Shown in pieces: positions 17,610-28,237 of a DNA stretch of 64,000 nucleotides (its first letter is position 1; every line of letters begins with the position of its first letter). The position numbers and the translations under genes are program-made. The notes under the pieces were generated by a model that saw only the letters and a list, made by a program, of their open reading frames with translations, was not told the DNA's origin and did no database searches. Origin of the DNA: Arthrobacter sp. zg-Y769 (GTDB lineage Bacteria > Actinomycetota > Actinomycetes > Actinomycetales > Micrococcaceae); NCBI RefSeq assembly GCF_020907405.1, contig NZ_JAJJOE010000009.1:62001-126000 (forward strand), written 5' to 3'.

Positions 17610-18500
17610 TTACTTGGCCGGTGCTGCGGCGGCGCCGGCGGCGTCCAGCTCAGCGAAGGTCGCATCGTCGAGTGAGATGTTTGCGGCACCGAGGTTGTCC
17701 TCGAGGTGGGCAATGGAGCCGGTGCCCGGGATCGGCATCATCACGGGGGAGCGGCGCAGCAGCCAGGCCAGGGCAACCTGGGAGGTGCTGGCGTTCAGGC
17801 GCTTGGCTGCCTCATCCACCGGGCCGCCCGGCTGGGCCAGTTCGCCGGCGGAAATCGGTGCCCACGGAATGAAGCCGATGCCGTTGTCCTCGGCGTACTT
17901 CAGCACGTCTTCGGAGGAACGGTCCGTGAGGTTGTAGCGGTTCTGCACGGTGGAAACGGTGAAGAACTTCGCGGCAGTCTTGAGTTCCTCAACGGAAACC
18001 TGGGACAGGCCGAGTGCCTTCACCTTGCCCTCCTGCTGGAGGTCGCGCAGGACGGCGAACTGCTCTTCGGGATCAACCTTGGGGTCAATGCGGTGCAGCT
18101 GAAGCAGGTCCAGGGAATCGACCTTGAGCTTGCGCAGGGAGAGCTCGGTCTGCTGGCGCAGGTACTCGGGACGGCCCACCGGCACCCAGACGTCGGGTCC
18201 GGTGCGGACGAAGCCCACCTTGGTGGCGATGCGGACGCCGTCCGGGTACGGGTAGATCGCTTCGGCGATGATTTCTTCGCTGATGTTCGGTCCGTAGGAG
18301 TCGGCGGTGTCGATGAAGTCGACGCCCAGCTCGACGGCGCGGCGCACCACGTCGACGGCGGTTCCGCGGCTTTCGGGTTCGCCCCAGATGCCGGGTCCGA
18401 CAATGCGCATCGCCCCGAAGCCCAGGCGGTGTACGGTGCCGAGATCCTTGAGATCGATGGTGGGGGACAGGGCGCCAGTGGTTTCCGTCGTATCAGTCAT
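17610..18500 (-). CDS. Aldo/keto reductase
   Basis: A 296-residue NADPH-dependent reductase of the AKR superfamily. Catalytic tetrad elements are visible: Asp and Tyr in DFIDTADSYGPN, Lys in RIATKVGF and His in LLQLHRIDPK. The C-terminal cofactor segment is MPIPGTGSIAHLEDNL. It begins MTDTTETTGALSPTIDLKDL and is the first gene of the four-gene minus-strand run. It is transcribed divergently from the aldehyde dehydrogenase gene across a gap that carries a long palindrome. Reduction of small aldehydes or ketones is likely; the physiological substrate is not known. Confidence 0.88.
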   Translation of the reverse strand: MTDTTETTGALSPTIDLKDLGTVHRLGFGAMRIVGPGIWGEPESRGTAVDVVRRAVELGVDFIDTADSYGPNISEEIIAEAIYPYPDGVRIATKVGFVRTGPDVWVPVGRPEYLRQQTELSLRKLKVDSLDLLQLHRIDPKVDPEEQFAVLRDLQQEGKVKALGLSQVSVEELKTAAKFFTVSTVQNRYNLTDRSSEDVLKYAEDNGIGFIPWAPISAGELAQPGGPVDEAAKRLNASTSQVALAWLLRRSPVMMPIPGTGSIAHLEDNLGAANISLDDATFAELDAAGAAAAPAK

Positions 18501-18585
18501 ATAGGCGTCAACACGGGCCGTCGTCGGGTTTATTCCTCAGCAGCCTTAGTTCGGAAGCCGGCGGCCGGTGCTGTGCGGGCAGCCG

Positions 18586-18625
18586 GGGTCCGGAAGGCGG
18601 CCTTCCGGACCCTGTTGTCCGGACA
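18586..18625. promoter_or_regulatory. 27-base palindrome plus TGTCCGGACA dyad between divergent genes
   Basis: GGGTCCGGAAGGC (18586-18598), one central G, and GCCTTCCGGACCC (18600-18612) form a perfect inverted repeat. Three bases later TGTCCGGACA (18616-18625) is a second perfect dyad. Both share the TCCGGA core. The site lies 86 bases before the aldo/keto reductase start and about 100 bases before the aldehyde dehydrogenase start. It has no U-tract in either direction, so an operator for a regulator of the divergent genes is more likely than a terminator. Confidence 0.55.
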
Positions 18626-18728
18626 CCCGGAGTGGGCTAGCTTGTAGCCACCGTGGCAGGGCATTCGAAGCTTCCGCCTGCGGATACAGCAGCAGCAACC
18701 CCTGCAGCAACACAGAGAGGTGTTGGCG

Positions 18729-20216
18729 ATGACAAAGACATCCGCCCAGGTGGTCACCGGGCTATACATCAACGGCGAGTCCCCGAGGACGCAGGAAACC
18801 CTGGCGGTCGCGGATCCTGGCAGGCCGGGGCAGGTGGCAGGCCACGCAGCGGCCGGGTCGCCGGAGGACGCGGCGGACGCCGTCGCTGCCGCGAAGGCAG
18901 CCTTTCCCGCCTGGTCCGCACTGTCGGCACAGGAACGGGCGACGCGGATGGCCGACGCAATTGCCGGCATAGCCGACCTGCGGGATGAGGACGCGGCCAT
19001 CCTGTCGCGTGAGAACGGCAAGATCGTTATGGAGAGCTGGGTGGACGCCCTCGTTTTCGAGCTCCGCTGGCAGCTTGCCCTGTCCCTGGCCGATCAGGTG
19101 GATCAGGACGGGATCCTTGAACCGGCCCCGGGCATTCCCGTGACCACCACCGTGTCCTACCAGCCGCTGGGCGTGGTGACGGTGATTGTGCCCTTCAACT
19201 GGCCGGTCGCAATCCTCGGCGCATCCCTGCCCCACGCCCTGCTGGCCGGGAACACCGCCATCGTCAAACCGCCGCCCACCGCGCCGCTGGCAACCACCCG
19301 GATTGTGCAGCGCGTTGCCGAGAAACTGCCGCCGGGAGTGCTGAACGTCGTCACCGGCCGGGACAGCGACATGTCCGGCTTGATTCGGAATGAGGACGTT
19401 GCCAAGGTCTGCTTCACCGGCAGCGTCAACGGCGGCAAACGCATCATGGAAATGGCCTCCGGGTCCTTGACCCGGGTCACCCTCGAGCTCGGGGGAAACG
19501 ACGCGGCCATCATCCTCGATGATGCACTCCTGGATGACACCCGGCTGGACCGGCTCCATGCCGCGGTCTTCGATACGACGGGCCAAATCTGCATGAACGC
19601 CAAACGGATCTACGTGCACCGCACCCGCATGGAAGAACTGGTGCAGGGATTGTCGGCCCGGTTGGAAAACGCTGTCATCGGCTACGGCCTCGACGAAGGA
19701 ACAACCATGGGGCCGCTGCATTCCCCGGCGCAGAAGGCCTTCGTCGAGGGCCTCATCCAGGAGGCAGAGGCTGCCGGCGCCGATGTCCGCCGGTTCGGCG
19801 CCCTGCCCGAGGATCCGGACCTGCGGGACGGCAACTTCCTGCGCCCGGCACTGGTCCTTGATCCGCCGCCGGAACTGCGTGTGGTCACCGAGGAGCAGTT
19901 CGGGCCCGTCATCCCGATCATTCCGTTTGATTCCGAGGACGAAGCCATTGCCTGGGCCAACGACAGTTGGGCGGGGCTCTGCGGATCGGTTTGGACCGAG
20001 GACCCGGCCAGGGCCAACGCGGTCGGTTCGCGCCTGGCCTGCGGCTACGTGTGGGTCAACGACCACGGAGCAACCCGATTGGACCTTCGTGCCCCGTTCG
20101 GCGGCATGAAGCAGTCCGGCATGGGCCGCGAACAGGGAATCCAGGGCGTCCGGGCCTTCCAGGACACCCGATCCATTGCCCACCTTGACGAAGCTGCAGC
20201 CGCGGCTGCGCACTGA
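18729..20216 (+). CDS. Aldehyde dehydrogenase (NAD(P)+), probably for aromatic aldehydes
   Basis: A 495-residue aldehyde dehydrogenase starting MTKTSAQVVTGLYINGE; GAGAGG lies about 9 bases upstream, and a GTG at 18720 is too close to it. Visible family features are PFNWPVAILG (cofactor site), FTGSVNGGKRI, the catalytic Glu in TLELGGND, the nucleophile Cys in TTGQICMNAKRIYV and the late EEQFGPVIPI. The gene lies 21 bases before a LigM-type O-demethylase gene, so the pair is likely an operon. Oxidation of a methoxylated aromatic aldehyde such as vanillin to the acid before demethylation would fit, but no residue proves this specificity. Confidence 0.88.
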   Translation: MTKTSAQVVTGLYINGESPRTQETLAVADPGRPGQVAGHAAAGSPEDAADAVAAAKAAFPAWSALSAQERATRMADAIAGIADLRDEDAAILSRENGKIVMESWVDALVFELRWQLALSLADQVDQDGILEPAPGIPVTTTVSYQPLGVVTVIVPFNWPVAILGASLPHALLAGNTAIVKPPPTAPLATTRIVQRVAEKLPPGVLNVVTGRDSDMSGLIRNEDVAKVCFTGSVNGGKRIMEMASGSLTRVTLELGGNDAAIILDDALLDDTRLDRLHAAVFDTTGQICMNAKRIYVHRTRMEELVQGLSARLENAVIGYGLDEGTTMGPLHSPAQKAFVEGLIQEAEAAGADVRRFGALPEDPDLRDGNFLRPALVLDPPPELRVVTEEQFGPVIPIIPFDSEDEAIAWANDSWAGLCGSVWTEDPARANAVGSRLACGYVWVNDHGATRLDLRAPFGGMKQSGMGREQGIQGVRAFQDTRSIAHLDEAAAAAAH

Positions 20217-21647
<1,431 letters not shown>

Positions 21648-21757
21648 CCGGTACCGGTTCGAGGGACAGCTGCGGTCCGGACTTATCTGCCGAACGAGGA
21701 CTGAAGCTGTCCGCAGCACTGTTCCACACCGTCGCCGGCGGTCCTATCGTCAAGGCC

Positions 21758-22147
21758 ATGGACTGGAAAATCGAGCTCGTTCCCGTGCCGGTGTCCGACG
21801 TCGACGCCTCCAAGCGGTTTTACGTGGACCAGGTGGGTTTCAACGCTGACTTTGACGAACGCATCGACGAGACCCTGCGCTTTGTGCAGCTGACCCCACC
21901 GGGCTCGGCCTGCTCGGTGGTGATCGGCCCGGGCACCACCGATATGGTTCCGGGCACGCAACGGATCCAGGTGGTGGTTCCCAGCGCCGCCGATGCCCGG
22001 CAGCATCTGGTGGACCACGGCGTGGCCGCCAGCGAGATCACCCCGCTGGACTGGGGAACGTTTGTTTATTTCAGCGATCCGGACGGCAACCAGTGGTCGC
22101 TGCAGGAACTGCCGGCGATTCCGCCCACCCTGCCGTCACAGCTGTAG
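21758..22147 (+). CDS. VOC family (glyoxalase/bleomycin-resistance fold) protein
   Basis: A 129-residue single-domain VOC protein starting MDWKIELVPVPVSDVDASKR. It has the canonical FYVDQVGFNADFD at the end of the first module and YFSDPDGNQWSLQEL at the end of the second, so both beta-alpha-beta-beta-beta modules are present. The upstream continuation of the frame is not family-like. It lies 110 bases after the O-demethylase gene on the same strand; a ring-cleavage or aromatic-modifying role is conceivable but unproven. Compare the shortened VOC protein at 12.7 kb. Confidence 0.85.
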   Translation: MDWKIELVPVPVSDVDASKRFYVDQVGFNADFDERIDETLRFVQLTPPGSACSVVIGPGTTDMVPGTQRIQVVVPSAADARQHLVDHGVAASEITPLDWGTFVYFSDPDGNQWSLQELPAIPPTLPSQL

Positions 22148-22242
22148 CAAGGGTCCACCCTGCCGCGCTTGACCTCAACCGCGCTTGAGCCTGTTGACTT
22201 CGAGCAGCACGTCCGGAATCAACGTCCTCAAGGAGCATCATT

Positions 22243-23622
22243 TTGCAGGCCGAACATCAGGTCGATACCGGGCCGGACCGCGCCGGTTTCTGGTCCCGCC
22301 GTTACCTCCCGACCACGGTAGGGCTCTTCACCCTTGCCTTCCTGTTTGCCTTCGAATCCCTCGCCGTCGGCACGGTGATGCCGGTGGTCGCGCGGGAGCT
22401 GGACGGCCTGTCCCTCTACGGCCTGGCCTTTGGTGCGCCGATGGCCACCGCCGTCGTCACCATTGCACTGGCCGGCGGCTGGACCGACGCGCGGGGACCG
22501 GCCCCGGCACTCCGGACCGGCGTCGTCCTGTTCTCCGCGGGCATTGCCGCCGCAGCCCTGGCACCGTCCATGGTGATGCTGGTCCTTGGCCGGTCGCTGC
22601 AGGGACTTGGTGCAGGACTGGCGGGAGTGGCAATGTACGTCGTCATTGCCCGCGCCTACCCGCAGTCCCTGCGGGCCAAGGCCTTCACGGTGCTCAGCAG
22701 CGGCTGGGTGTTTCCCGCGCTGGTGGGACCGGCCCTTGCCGGCTGGCTGAATGACCTGCTGGGCTGGCGGTCGGTTTTCGGAGCGGCGCCGCTGTTTGCC
22801 GTGGCCGCCTATGCGGGCCTCGCGCCGGTGCTCCGGAAGCTGCCGGGGAGCAAAGCCTGGCATCCGAATTATGTGCGCACCGCATGGGCAGTCCTGGCGG
22901 CCGGGGGAGTGCTCGGCATCGGGCTGACCGGAGGCGAAGCCACGGGATGGGCGCTGCTGCCGGCCGCAGCCTGTGCCGCCGTAGTGCTGCTGGCCGGGCC
23001 GCGGCTGCTGCCGCGGCGGACGTGGACCCTGGGCCGCGGCCTGCCGGCAACCATCCTGCTGCGCGGCTTCATCGGAGCGGCCTTTGCCGGGGCGGAGGCT
23101 TACCTGCCGCTGGCACTGTCCGTGCACCGGGGGTTCACGCCTACGCAGGCCGGGCTGCTGCTGACCGTCTCGGCCGTGACCTGGTTTGCGGGCTCGCTGG
23201 CCGCGGCCAACCTGGCGGTCCTGGCGAACAAGGTGGCGAGGGTCCGTTTGGGGGCGCTCCTTATGGCTGTAGGCATCGGGGCGACGGCATGGAGCGTGGA
23301 CCCCCGGGTGAGTATCCTGCTGCCCGTGCTGGGCTGGGCAGTTGCGGGCGCCGGCATCGGGATGGCATTCCCTACCCTGTCCGTACTGATGCTGGACTTT
23401 TCCGCCGAGGGGGAGGAAGGAACCAACAGTTCTTCCCTGCAGGTCAACGACAACCTGGTGCAGTCGTTGTGGCTGGCCCTGGGCACAGTGGCTTTCGCCC
23501 TGATGCTGCCGGTGGCGCCGCTGGGTGCGTTCGTCGGAGCCTTTGCCAGTGCCGCCGGCCTGGCCGCCGCAGCGCTTGCCTTTTCGGGGCTGCTGGCACC
23601 GCGGCGGCCCGCGCCGGCCTAG
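22243..23622 (+). CDS. MFS transporter
   Basis: A 459-residue major facilitator with about 12-14 membrane helices. TTG is the likely start because AAGGAG lies 8 bases upstream. The first helix region is TTVGLFTLAFLFAFESLAVG followed by MPVVARELDG, as in the drug:proton antiporter (EmrB/QacA-like) families. LAGGWTDARGPAPAL is the motif A loop and LGRSLQGLGAGL a conserved helix. Position after ligM and a VOC gene could suggest import or export of aromatic compounds, but sequence alone does not give the substrate. Confidence 0.85.
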   Translation: MQAEHQVDTGPDRAGFWSRRYLPTTVGLFTLAFLFAFESLAVGTVMPVVARELDGLSLYGLAFGAPMATAVVTIALAGGWTDARGPAPALRTGVVLFSAGIAAAALAPSMVMLVLGRSLQGLGAGLAGVAMYVVIARAYPQSLRAKAFTVLSSGWVFPALVGPALAGWLNDLLGWRSVFGAAPLFAVAAYAGLAPVLRKLPGSKAWHPNYVRTAWAVLAAGGVLGIGLTGGEATGWALLPAAACAAVVLLAGPRLLPRRTWTLGRGLPATILLRGFIGAAFAGAEAYLPLALSVHRGFTPTQAGLLLTVSAVTWFAGSLAAANLAVLANKVARVRLGALLMAVGIGATAWSVDPRVSILLPVLGWAVAGAGIGMAFPTLSVLMLDFSAEGEEGTNSSSLQVNDNLVQSLWLALGTVAFALMLPVAPLGAFVGAFASAAGLAAAALAFSGLLAPRRPAPA

Positions 23623-23634
23623 AGTTTTGCAGCC

Positions 23635-23997
23635 CTAGAGTTCGGCGGCTACGGCGTTCAGGATCTCGGCCAGGTCCGCCTTGCTCTGGCCCCAGTCCGT
23701 CAGCGTAGTGGGAACCGCCGGAGCGCTCGTGGCCAGCACCCGCGTGGTGCCGGCGTCGATCGGTGCAAAGGAGAGCACAATGTTGGATCCGTAGGATTTC
23801 CAGGTCATTCCGACCGAGAACTCGGCCCGGTCCATCCACACCCCGGTCAGGCTCATCTTCGGCACCCTCAGTGCTGCGCGCTCGACGGCGGGCGGCAAGG
23901 CAGCCATGGGTGCGGAGACCACCAGTTCACCCCGGCCGCGGGCCCGCTTGGAGGTTACTTCGAGACTGAGTGTTTTTGCGTTCCCCATATTCGTCAT
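23635..23997 (-). CDS. Small hypothetical protein, possibly SRPBCC-like
   Basis: A 120-residue protein beginning MTNMGNAKTLSLEVTSKRAR and ending LTDWGQSKADLAEILNAVAAEL. The alternating strands and the final amphipathic helix recall the SRPBCC (START-like) fold, but I cannot assign the family with confidence. No ribosome binding site is obvious before 23997, nor before the alternative ATG at 23988, so the start is uncertain. The frame is open upstream to 24252 but that part is Arg/Pro-rich noise. It converges with the MFS gene (12 bases) and is divergent from lutA. Confidence 0.6.
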   Translation of the reverse strand: MTNMGNAKTLSLEVTSKRARGRGELVVSAPMAALPPAVERAALRVPKMSLTGVWMDRAEFSVGMTWKSYGSNIVLSFAPIDAGTTRVLATSAPAVPTTLTDWGQSKADLAEILNAVAAEL

Positions 23998-24178
23998 GCA
24001 ACAGAGAATAGCGCAGGTAACGCAGGCCACAGGGGACCGGTTCCGCGGCGGCTGCAGGCCCCGGCCGGAGGCACCGGGGGAAGAACCGCGCTCTCCAGGC
24101 ATACCAATCCGCGGGTTTATATTGAAAGATGGTTCCACCCGAGGAACTGCAGCGTTGCGGCTCCGCTGAAAGGCAGCC

Positions 24179-25003
24179 ATGAAGATTGCTTTGTTCGCCA
24201 CCTGCATTGTGGACGCGATGTATCCGTCCACCGCCCGTGCCACGGTGTCCATCCTGGAACGGCTGGGGCACGACGTCGTGTTTCCGGCTGGTCAGGCCTG
24301 CTGCGGGCAGATGCACCTGAACTCCGGGTATTTCCCGGAAGCGGTGCCTGTGGTCCGCAACCATGTGGAGGCATTCGAAGCCGAGGAGTACGACGTCGCC
24401 GTGGCACCTTCGGGTTCCTGCGTCGCCTCGGTGAAGCACCAGCACGCGATGCTGGCCCGTACGGTGGGTGATGCGGACCTTGAGTCCCGGGCCACCGCCG
24501 TCGGCGTCCGGACCTATGAGCTCTCCGCACTGCTGACCGATGTCCTGGGCGTGACGGACGCCGCCGCCCAGCTGGGTTCCTGGTATCCGCACCGGGTTAC
24601 CTACCATCCCAGCTGCCACGGCATGCGGCTGCTGCGGCTGGGGGATAGGCAGGCGGACCTGCTCCGGAGCGTGGAGGGACTTCAACTGGAACCGCTCCCC
24701 GAGGCGGACCAGTGCTGCGGCTTCGGCGGAACGTTTTCCCTCAAGAACGCCGATGTTTCCTCGGCCATGCTGGCGGACAAAAACGCGAACATCGCCGCCA
24801 CCGGCGCGCAGCTGTGTACCGGCGGCGACGCGTCCTGCCTGATGCACATCGGCGGCGGACTCTCCCGGGAAGGCAGCAGCATCTCAACCCTGCACTTCGC
24901 GGAGATCCTCGCCAGCACGCGTGAACATCCGGCACCGCCGCCGGACGCCATCCGCGGCCGGACCCGGAATGCCGCCCGCCTCGCAGGAAAGGCACACCAA
25001 TGA
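24179..25003 (+). CDS. lutA: LutA/YkgE-type (Fe-S)-binding protein of L-lactate oxidation
   Basis: A 274-residue protein with the duplicated CCG domain: QACCGQMHLNSGYFP in the first half and DQCCGFGGTFSLKN in the second, typical of heterodisulfide-reductase-like Cys-rich domains. Together with LutB and LutC it forms the non-flavin L-lactate dehydrogenase that feeds electrons from lactate to the respiratory chain (established in Bacillus subtilis). It begins MKIALFATCIVDAMYPSTAR, the standard opening. Its stop overlaps the lutB start by 4 bases, showing translational coupling. GAAAGGCAGCC precedes the ATG. Confidence 0.93.
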   Translation: MKIALFATCIVDAMYPSTARATVSILERLGHDVVFPAGQACCGQMHLNSGYFPEAVPVVRNHVEAFEAEEYDVAVAPSGSCVASVKHQHAMLARTVGDADLESRATAVGVRTYELSALLTDVLGVTDAAAQLGSWYPHRVTYHPSCHGMRLLRLGDRQADLLRSVEGLQLEPLPEADQCCGFGGTFSLKNADVSSAMLADKNANIAATGAQLCTGGDASCLMHIGGGLSREGSSISTLHFAEILASTREHPAPPPDAIRGRTRNAARLAGKAHQ

Positions 25004-26499
25004 GTTCCACCTATCTGGGGATGCCGGGTGTTCCCGTTTTCGGCAGCGGCAACCTGCACACCGCTGAACCCTTTCCGGTTGCGGCCCGGCGGGAACTGGA
25101 CAACGAGCAGCTGCGTGCCAACCTCGGCCACGCCACACACACCATCCGGGACAAGCGGCTGCGCGTGGTGGCCGAACTGCCGGACTGGGAGGAACTGCGC
25201 GAAGCAGGCAGCGCAACCAAGACCGCCGTGATGGCGCGGCTGCCCGAACTGCTTGAGGAGTTCGAGGGGAACTTCACGGCACGCGGCGGGATCATCCACT
25301 GGGCACGGGACGCGGCGGAAGCCAATGAAATAGTGCGGGAGCTGATCCGCGACGCCGGGGCGGACGAGGTGGTCAAGGTCAAGTCCATGGCCACCCAGGA
25401 GATCGGGCTGAACGAGTACCTCGAAGAGCAGGGCATCTCGGCGTTTGAAACCGATCTGGCGGAACTGATCGTCCAGCTGGACCACGACAAGCCCAGCCAC
25501 ATCCTCGTGCCGGCCATCCACAAGAACCGCAGCCAGATCCGGGACATTTTCCTGCGCGAGATGCCCGACGTCGATCCGGACCTCACCGATACCCCGGCCC
25601 GGCTGGCCGAAGCGGCCCGGCTGCACCTGCGCCGGAAGTTCCTCTCCGCGAAGGTAGCCATTTCCGGCGCGAACTTTGCCCTGGCCGATACCGGCACGCT
25701 CGCCGTCGTCGAATCCGAAGGCAACGGACGGATGTGCCTGACCCTTCCGGAAACCCTGATCACCGTGATGGGGGTGGAGAAGCTGCTGCCCTCGTGGACG
25801 GACCTGGAGGTGTTTATGCAGCTGCTGCCGCGTTCCTCCACCGGGGAGCGGATGAACCCGTATACCTCCCTGTGGACCGGGGTGACCGAAGGCGACGGGC
25901 CGCAGAACGTGCACCTGGTGCTGCTGGACAACGGGCGCAGTGCGGCGCTCGCCGATGAAAGAGGGCGTTCGGCCCTGCACTGCATCCGCTGCAGTGCCTG
26001 CATGAATGTCTGCCCGGTGTATGAACGCACCGGCGGGCACGCCTACGGATCCACCTATCCCGGACCCATCGGAGCCATCCTTTCGCCCCTGCTGACCGGG
26101 ATCACCTCCGAGGAAAACGCATCGCTGCCCTATGCGTCCTCGCTGTGCGGGGCCTGTTATGACGCCTGTCCGGTGAAAATCAACATCCCGGAGATCCTGG
26201 TGCACCTGCGCTCGGAGGACGTTCAGAGCCGCCGCGGGACGAAGAAGGTGCCGGGGCAGATGGATGTGGCCATGAAGGCGGCGTCCTGGGTGATGGGCTC
26301 GGGGCGGCGGATGGCGCTGGTGGAGAAGGCCCTGCCGCTGGGAAAGCTGGCGGCCGGGCCGGACCGGAAAATCAAGAAGCTTCCCGGCGTTGCGGCCGGG
26401 TGGACCCGGAGCCGGGACCTTCCGGCTCCGCCTACACAGTCCTTCCGGGACTGGTGGGCCAAAGAACATGAACAAACTGCGTCGAAAGAACAAGCATGA
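25000..26499 (+). CDS. lutB: LutB iron-sulfur protein of L-lactate oxidation
   Basis: A 499-residue protein with two [4Fe-4S] motifs. The first begins at Cys328 (CIRCSACMNVCPVY), the second at Cys383 (CGACYDACPVKINIP). The N-terminal half contains the LutB/LUD domain (NFALADTGTLAVVESEGNGR), which is also found in LutC. The ferredoxin-like part passes electrons between LutA and the membrane. Start and stop both overlap neighbours by 4 bases, so lutABC is one tightly coupled operon. The C-terminal helical region ends QSFRDWWAKEHE, normal for the family. Confidence 0.94.
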   Translation: MSSTYLGMPGVPVFGSGNLHTAEPFPVAARRELDNEQLRANLGHATHTIRDKRLRVVAELPDWEELREAGSATKTAVMARLPELLEEFEGNFTARGGIIHWARDAAEANEIVRELIRDAGADEVVKVKSMATQEIGLNEYLEEQGISAFETDLAELIVQLDHDKPSHILVPAIHKNRSQIRDIFLREMPDVDPDLTDTPARLAEAARLHLRRKFLSAKVAISGANFALADTGTLAVVESEGNGRMCLTLPETLITVMGVEKLLPSWTDLEVFMQLLPRSSTGERMNPYTSLWTGVTEGDGPQNVHLVLLDNGRSAALADERGRSALHCIRCSACMNVCPVYERTGGHAYGSTYPGPIGAILSPLLTGITSEENASLPYASSLCGACYDACPVKINIPEILVHLRSEDVQSRRGTKKVPGQMDVAMKAASWVMGSGRRMALVEKALPLGKLAAGPDRKIKKLPGVAAGWTRSRDLPAPPTQSFRDWWAKEHEQTASKEQA

Positions 26500-27116
26500 G
26501 CGCGCGTACGGAAATCCTGGACCGGCTGCGGTCCGCCCTCCACGATGCCCCGGAAGCACCGGAGATTCCACGGAAGTACCGGCATACGTCCGGCATGAAC
26601 GAAGCCGAACTCATTGAACTGCTCAGGGACCGGCTGCTGGATTACAAGGCAGGGGTCAGCGTGGTGGATGAAGCCTCCGTACCCGCCCGGGTGGCTGAAC
26701 TGCTGGCCGGGACGGCTTCCTACGTGGTTCCCGCAGGACTGGACGCGCGCTGGACGGCGTTGGCCCCGGGACGGGTGGTGGACTCTCCCGAGGAGCCGTT
26801 GAGCGTGGAGGAACTGGACGGTGCCGATGCCGTGGTGACCGGCAGCGCGGCGGCGGTGGCCGAAACCGGAACCATCATCCTGGACGGCAGCCCGGGACAG
26901 GGCCGGCGGGCCTGTTCGCTGATCCCGGACCACCACGTCTGCCTGGTTCGTGCCGGCGACATTTACGGGGTGCTGCCGGAGGCGGTGCGGCGGCTGGATG
27001 TAACCCATCCGTTGACCTGGATCAGCGGCCCGAGCGCCACCAGCGATATTGAGCTCCAGCGCGTCGAGGGAGTGCACGGGCCGCGGAGGCTGGACGTGGT
27101 GATCATCCGGTCCTGA
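26496..27116 (+). CDS. lutC: LutC-type LUD-domain protein of L-lactate oxidation
   Basis: A 206-residue LUD-domain protein starting MSARTEILDRLRSALHDAPE. The family signature is VVTGSAAAVAETGTIILDGS, followed by SLIPDHHVCLVRAGDIYGVL and a final SDIELQRVEGVHGPRRLDVV. It is required with LutA and LutB for lactate oxidation, with its exact biochemical part unsettled. Overlap with lutB is 4 bases. No lutR-type regulator sits directly next to the operon. It converges with the esterase gene. Confidence 0.93.
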   Translation: MSARTEILDRLRSALHDAPEAPEIPRKYRHTSGMNEAELIELLRDRLLDYKAGVSVVDEASVPARVAELLAGTASYVVPAGLDARWTALAPGRVVDSPEEPLSVEELDGADAVVTGSAAAVAETGTIILDGSPGQGRRACSLIPDHHVCLVRAGDIYGVLPEAVRRLDVTHPLTWISGPSATSDIELQRVEGVHGPRRLDVVIIRS

Positions 27117-27127
27117 CAGGCAGCCGG

Positions 27128-28237
27128 CTAGGCGGCGAGCAGCTCCTTCATCCGGGAAAGGTCCTCAGCGAGATCCGTGCCCAGGGAGATCGCCTTCTGC
27201 GGCGGCTGCCCGGGCAGGGCGGATGCGCCCGTCACGTCCGCCAGGAAGGCAACCGTCGACTGCAGCGATTCCATCGCCTCCGGGCGGTGCAGCTGGAACT
27301 GATACTCGTGTCCCAGCTTCGGTTTGTAATCCTTAGGCCAGAACCTGCGGCGGACGGGTACCCCAAGGCCCTCGAGCCGGTCTGCCAGGGGTACCGACTG
27401 CTCCCGGGTCAGGTCGTCACCGTTTCCACCGGAAATGTAGGTGGGCGGAAAACGGTTATCCACGTGTTTCGGGATGCACATGTGGTCTGCGGCAGGGGTG
27501 GCAGCCCAGTTCCTGGACCCGGTGTAGGCCCACAGGGCTTTCCTGAGTCCCCAGCCCACCGGCCCGGCCATGCCGGCCACGGATTCCAGATCAAAGACAC
27601 CGCAGTTCAACACGATTCCGCACAGCTGGCCGGGGCCCGCCGCAGGAACCACTCCTGTGTCCCGGGCGTACTCCGGGTTCGTGATGACCAGGGCCAGCTG
27701 GGCGGCCAGCTGCGCGCCGGCGGAATCGCCGGCCAGCACAATCCGGTCGGGGTCCAGCCCGTAACGGTCCGCGCGCTCGCGGATGAAGCCCAACGCAGCG
27801 TTCAGTTCTTTTACCGCGGTCGGATAGACGGCTTCGGGTGAGATCGAGTACCCGACCCCCAGTACGGCGTAACCGTATCCGGCGAGGATCCTGAGGTACG
27901 GCGCCACATCTTCCTTGGTGCCGGAAATCCATGCCCCGCCGTGGATCCACATCACCACCGGGAGCGGTTTCCGGGCCGGATCGTCAGGAAGGAACAGGTC
28001 AAGGGAGGGTTTGCCGGCGGACCCCAGATAATGCAGATCCCGGTGCCTGGTCACTGTGAACCGGGGGATATGGGGAAGGACCTTTTTCACCGGAACCCTG
28101 CCTGCACCGGCAAAAACGCCGCGAATGAGCAGCGCAGCCGGCCGGGGATCCCGCTGCAGTACGGCAGCGGCACTGATCCCGGCAACGGCGGCAGCGCCGG
28201 CCAGGATCCCCGCCGAAGTAAGCGAGGAGAGCTTCAT
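27128..28237 (-). CDS. Alpha/beta hydrolase, hormone-sensitive-lipase-like esterase
   Basis: A 369-residue hydrolase. VVMWIHGGAWISGTKED holds the HGG oxyanion-hole motif, VLAGDSAGAQLAAQLA the nucleophile Ser, with Asp and His expected in the C-terminal quarter (YISGGNGDDLT and LGHEYQFQLH). The N-terminus MKLSSLTSAGILAGAAAVAG looks like a signal peptide or membrane anchor, so the enzyme may be exported or membrane-bound. It is downstream of the second ligM on the same strand with a 218-base gap, so co-transcription is uncertain. Natural ester unknown. Confidence 0.85.
   Translation of the reverse strand: MKLSSLTSAGILAGAAAVAGISAAAVLQRDPRPAALLIRGVFAGAGRVPVKKVLPHIPRFTVTRHRDLHYLGSAGKPSLDLFLPDDPARKPLPVVMWIHGGAWISGTKEDVAPYLRILAGYGYAVLGVGYSISPEAVYPTAVKELNAALGFIRERADRYGLDPDRIVLAGDSAGAQLAAQLALVITNPEYARDTGVVPAAGPGQLCGIVLNCGVFDLESVAGMAGPVGWGLRKALWAYTGSRNWAATPAADHMCIPKHVDNRFPPTYISGGNGDDLTREQSVPLADRLEGLGVPVRRRFWPKDYKPKLGHEYQFQLHRPEAMESLQSTVAFLADVTGASALPGQPPQKAISLGTDLAEDLSRMKELLAA

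Noticed and set aside
18729-20216. Naming the aldehyde dehydrogenase vdh (vanillin dehydrogenase)
   Set aside because: Operon context fits, but no residue signature proves vanillin specificity, so no symbol was given.
24682-26571. 629-residue minus-strand frame opposite lutA/lutB
   Set aside because: No protein-like features; lutABC has conserved Fe-S motifs and coupled overlaps.
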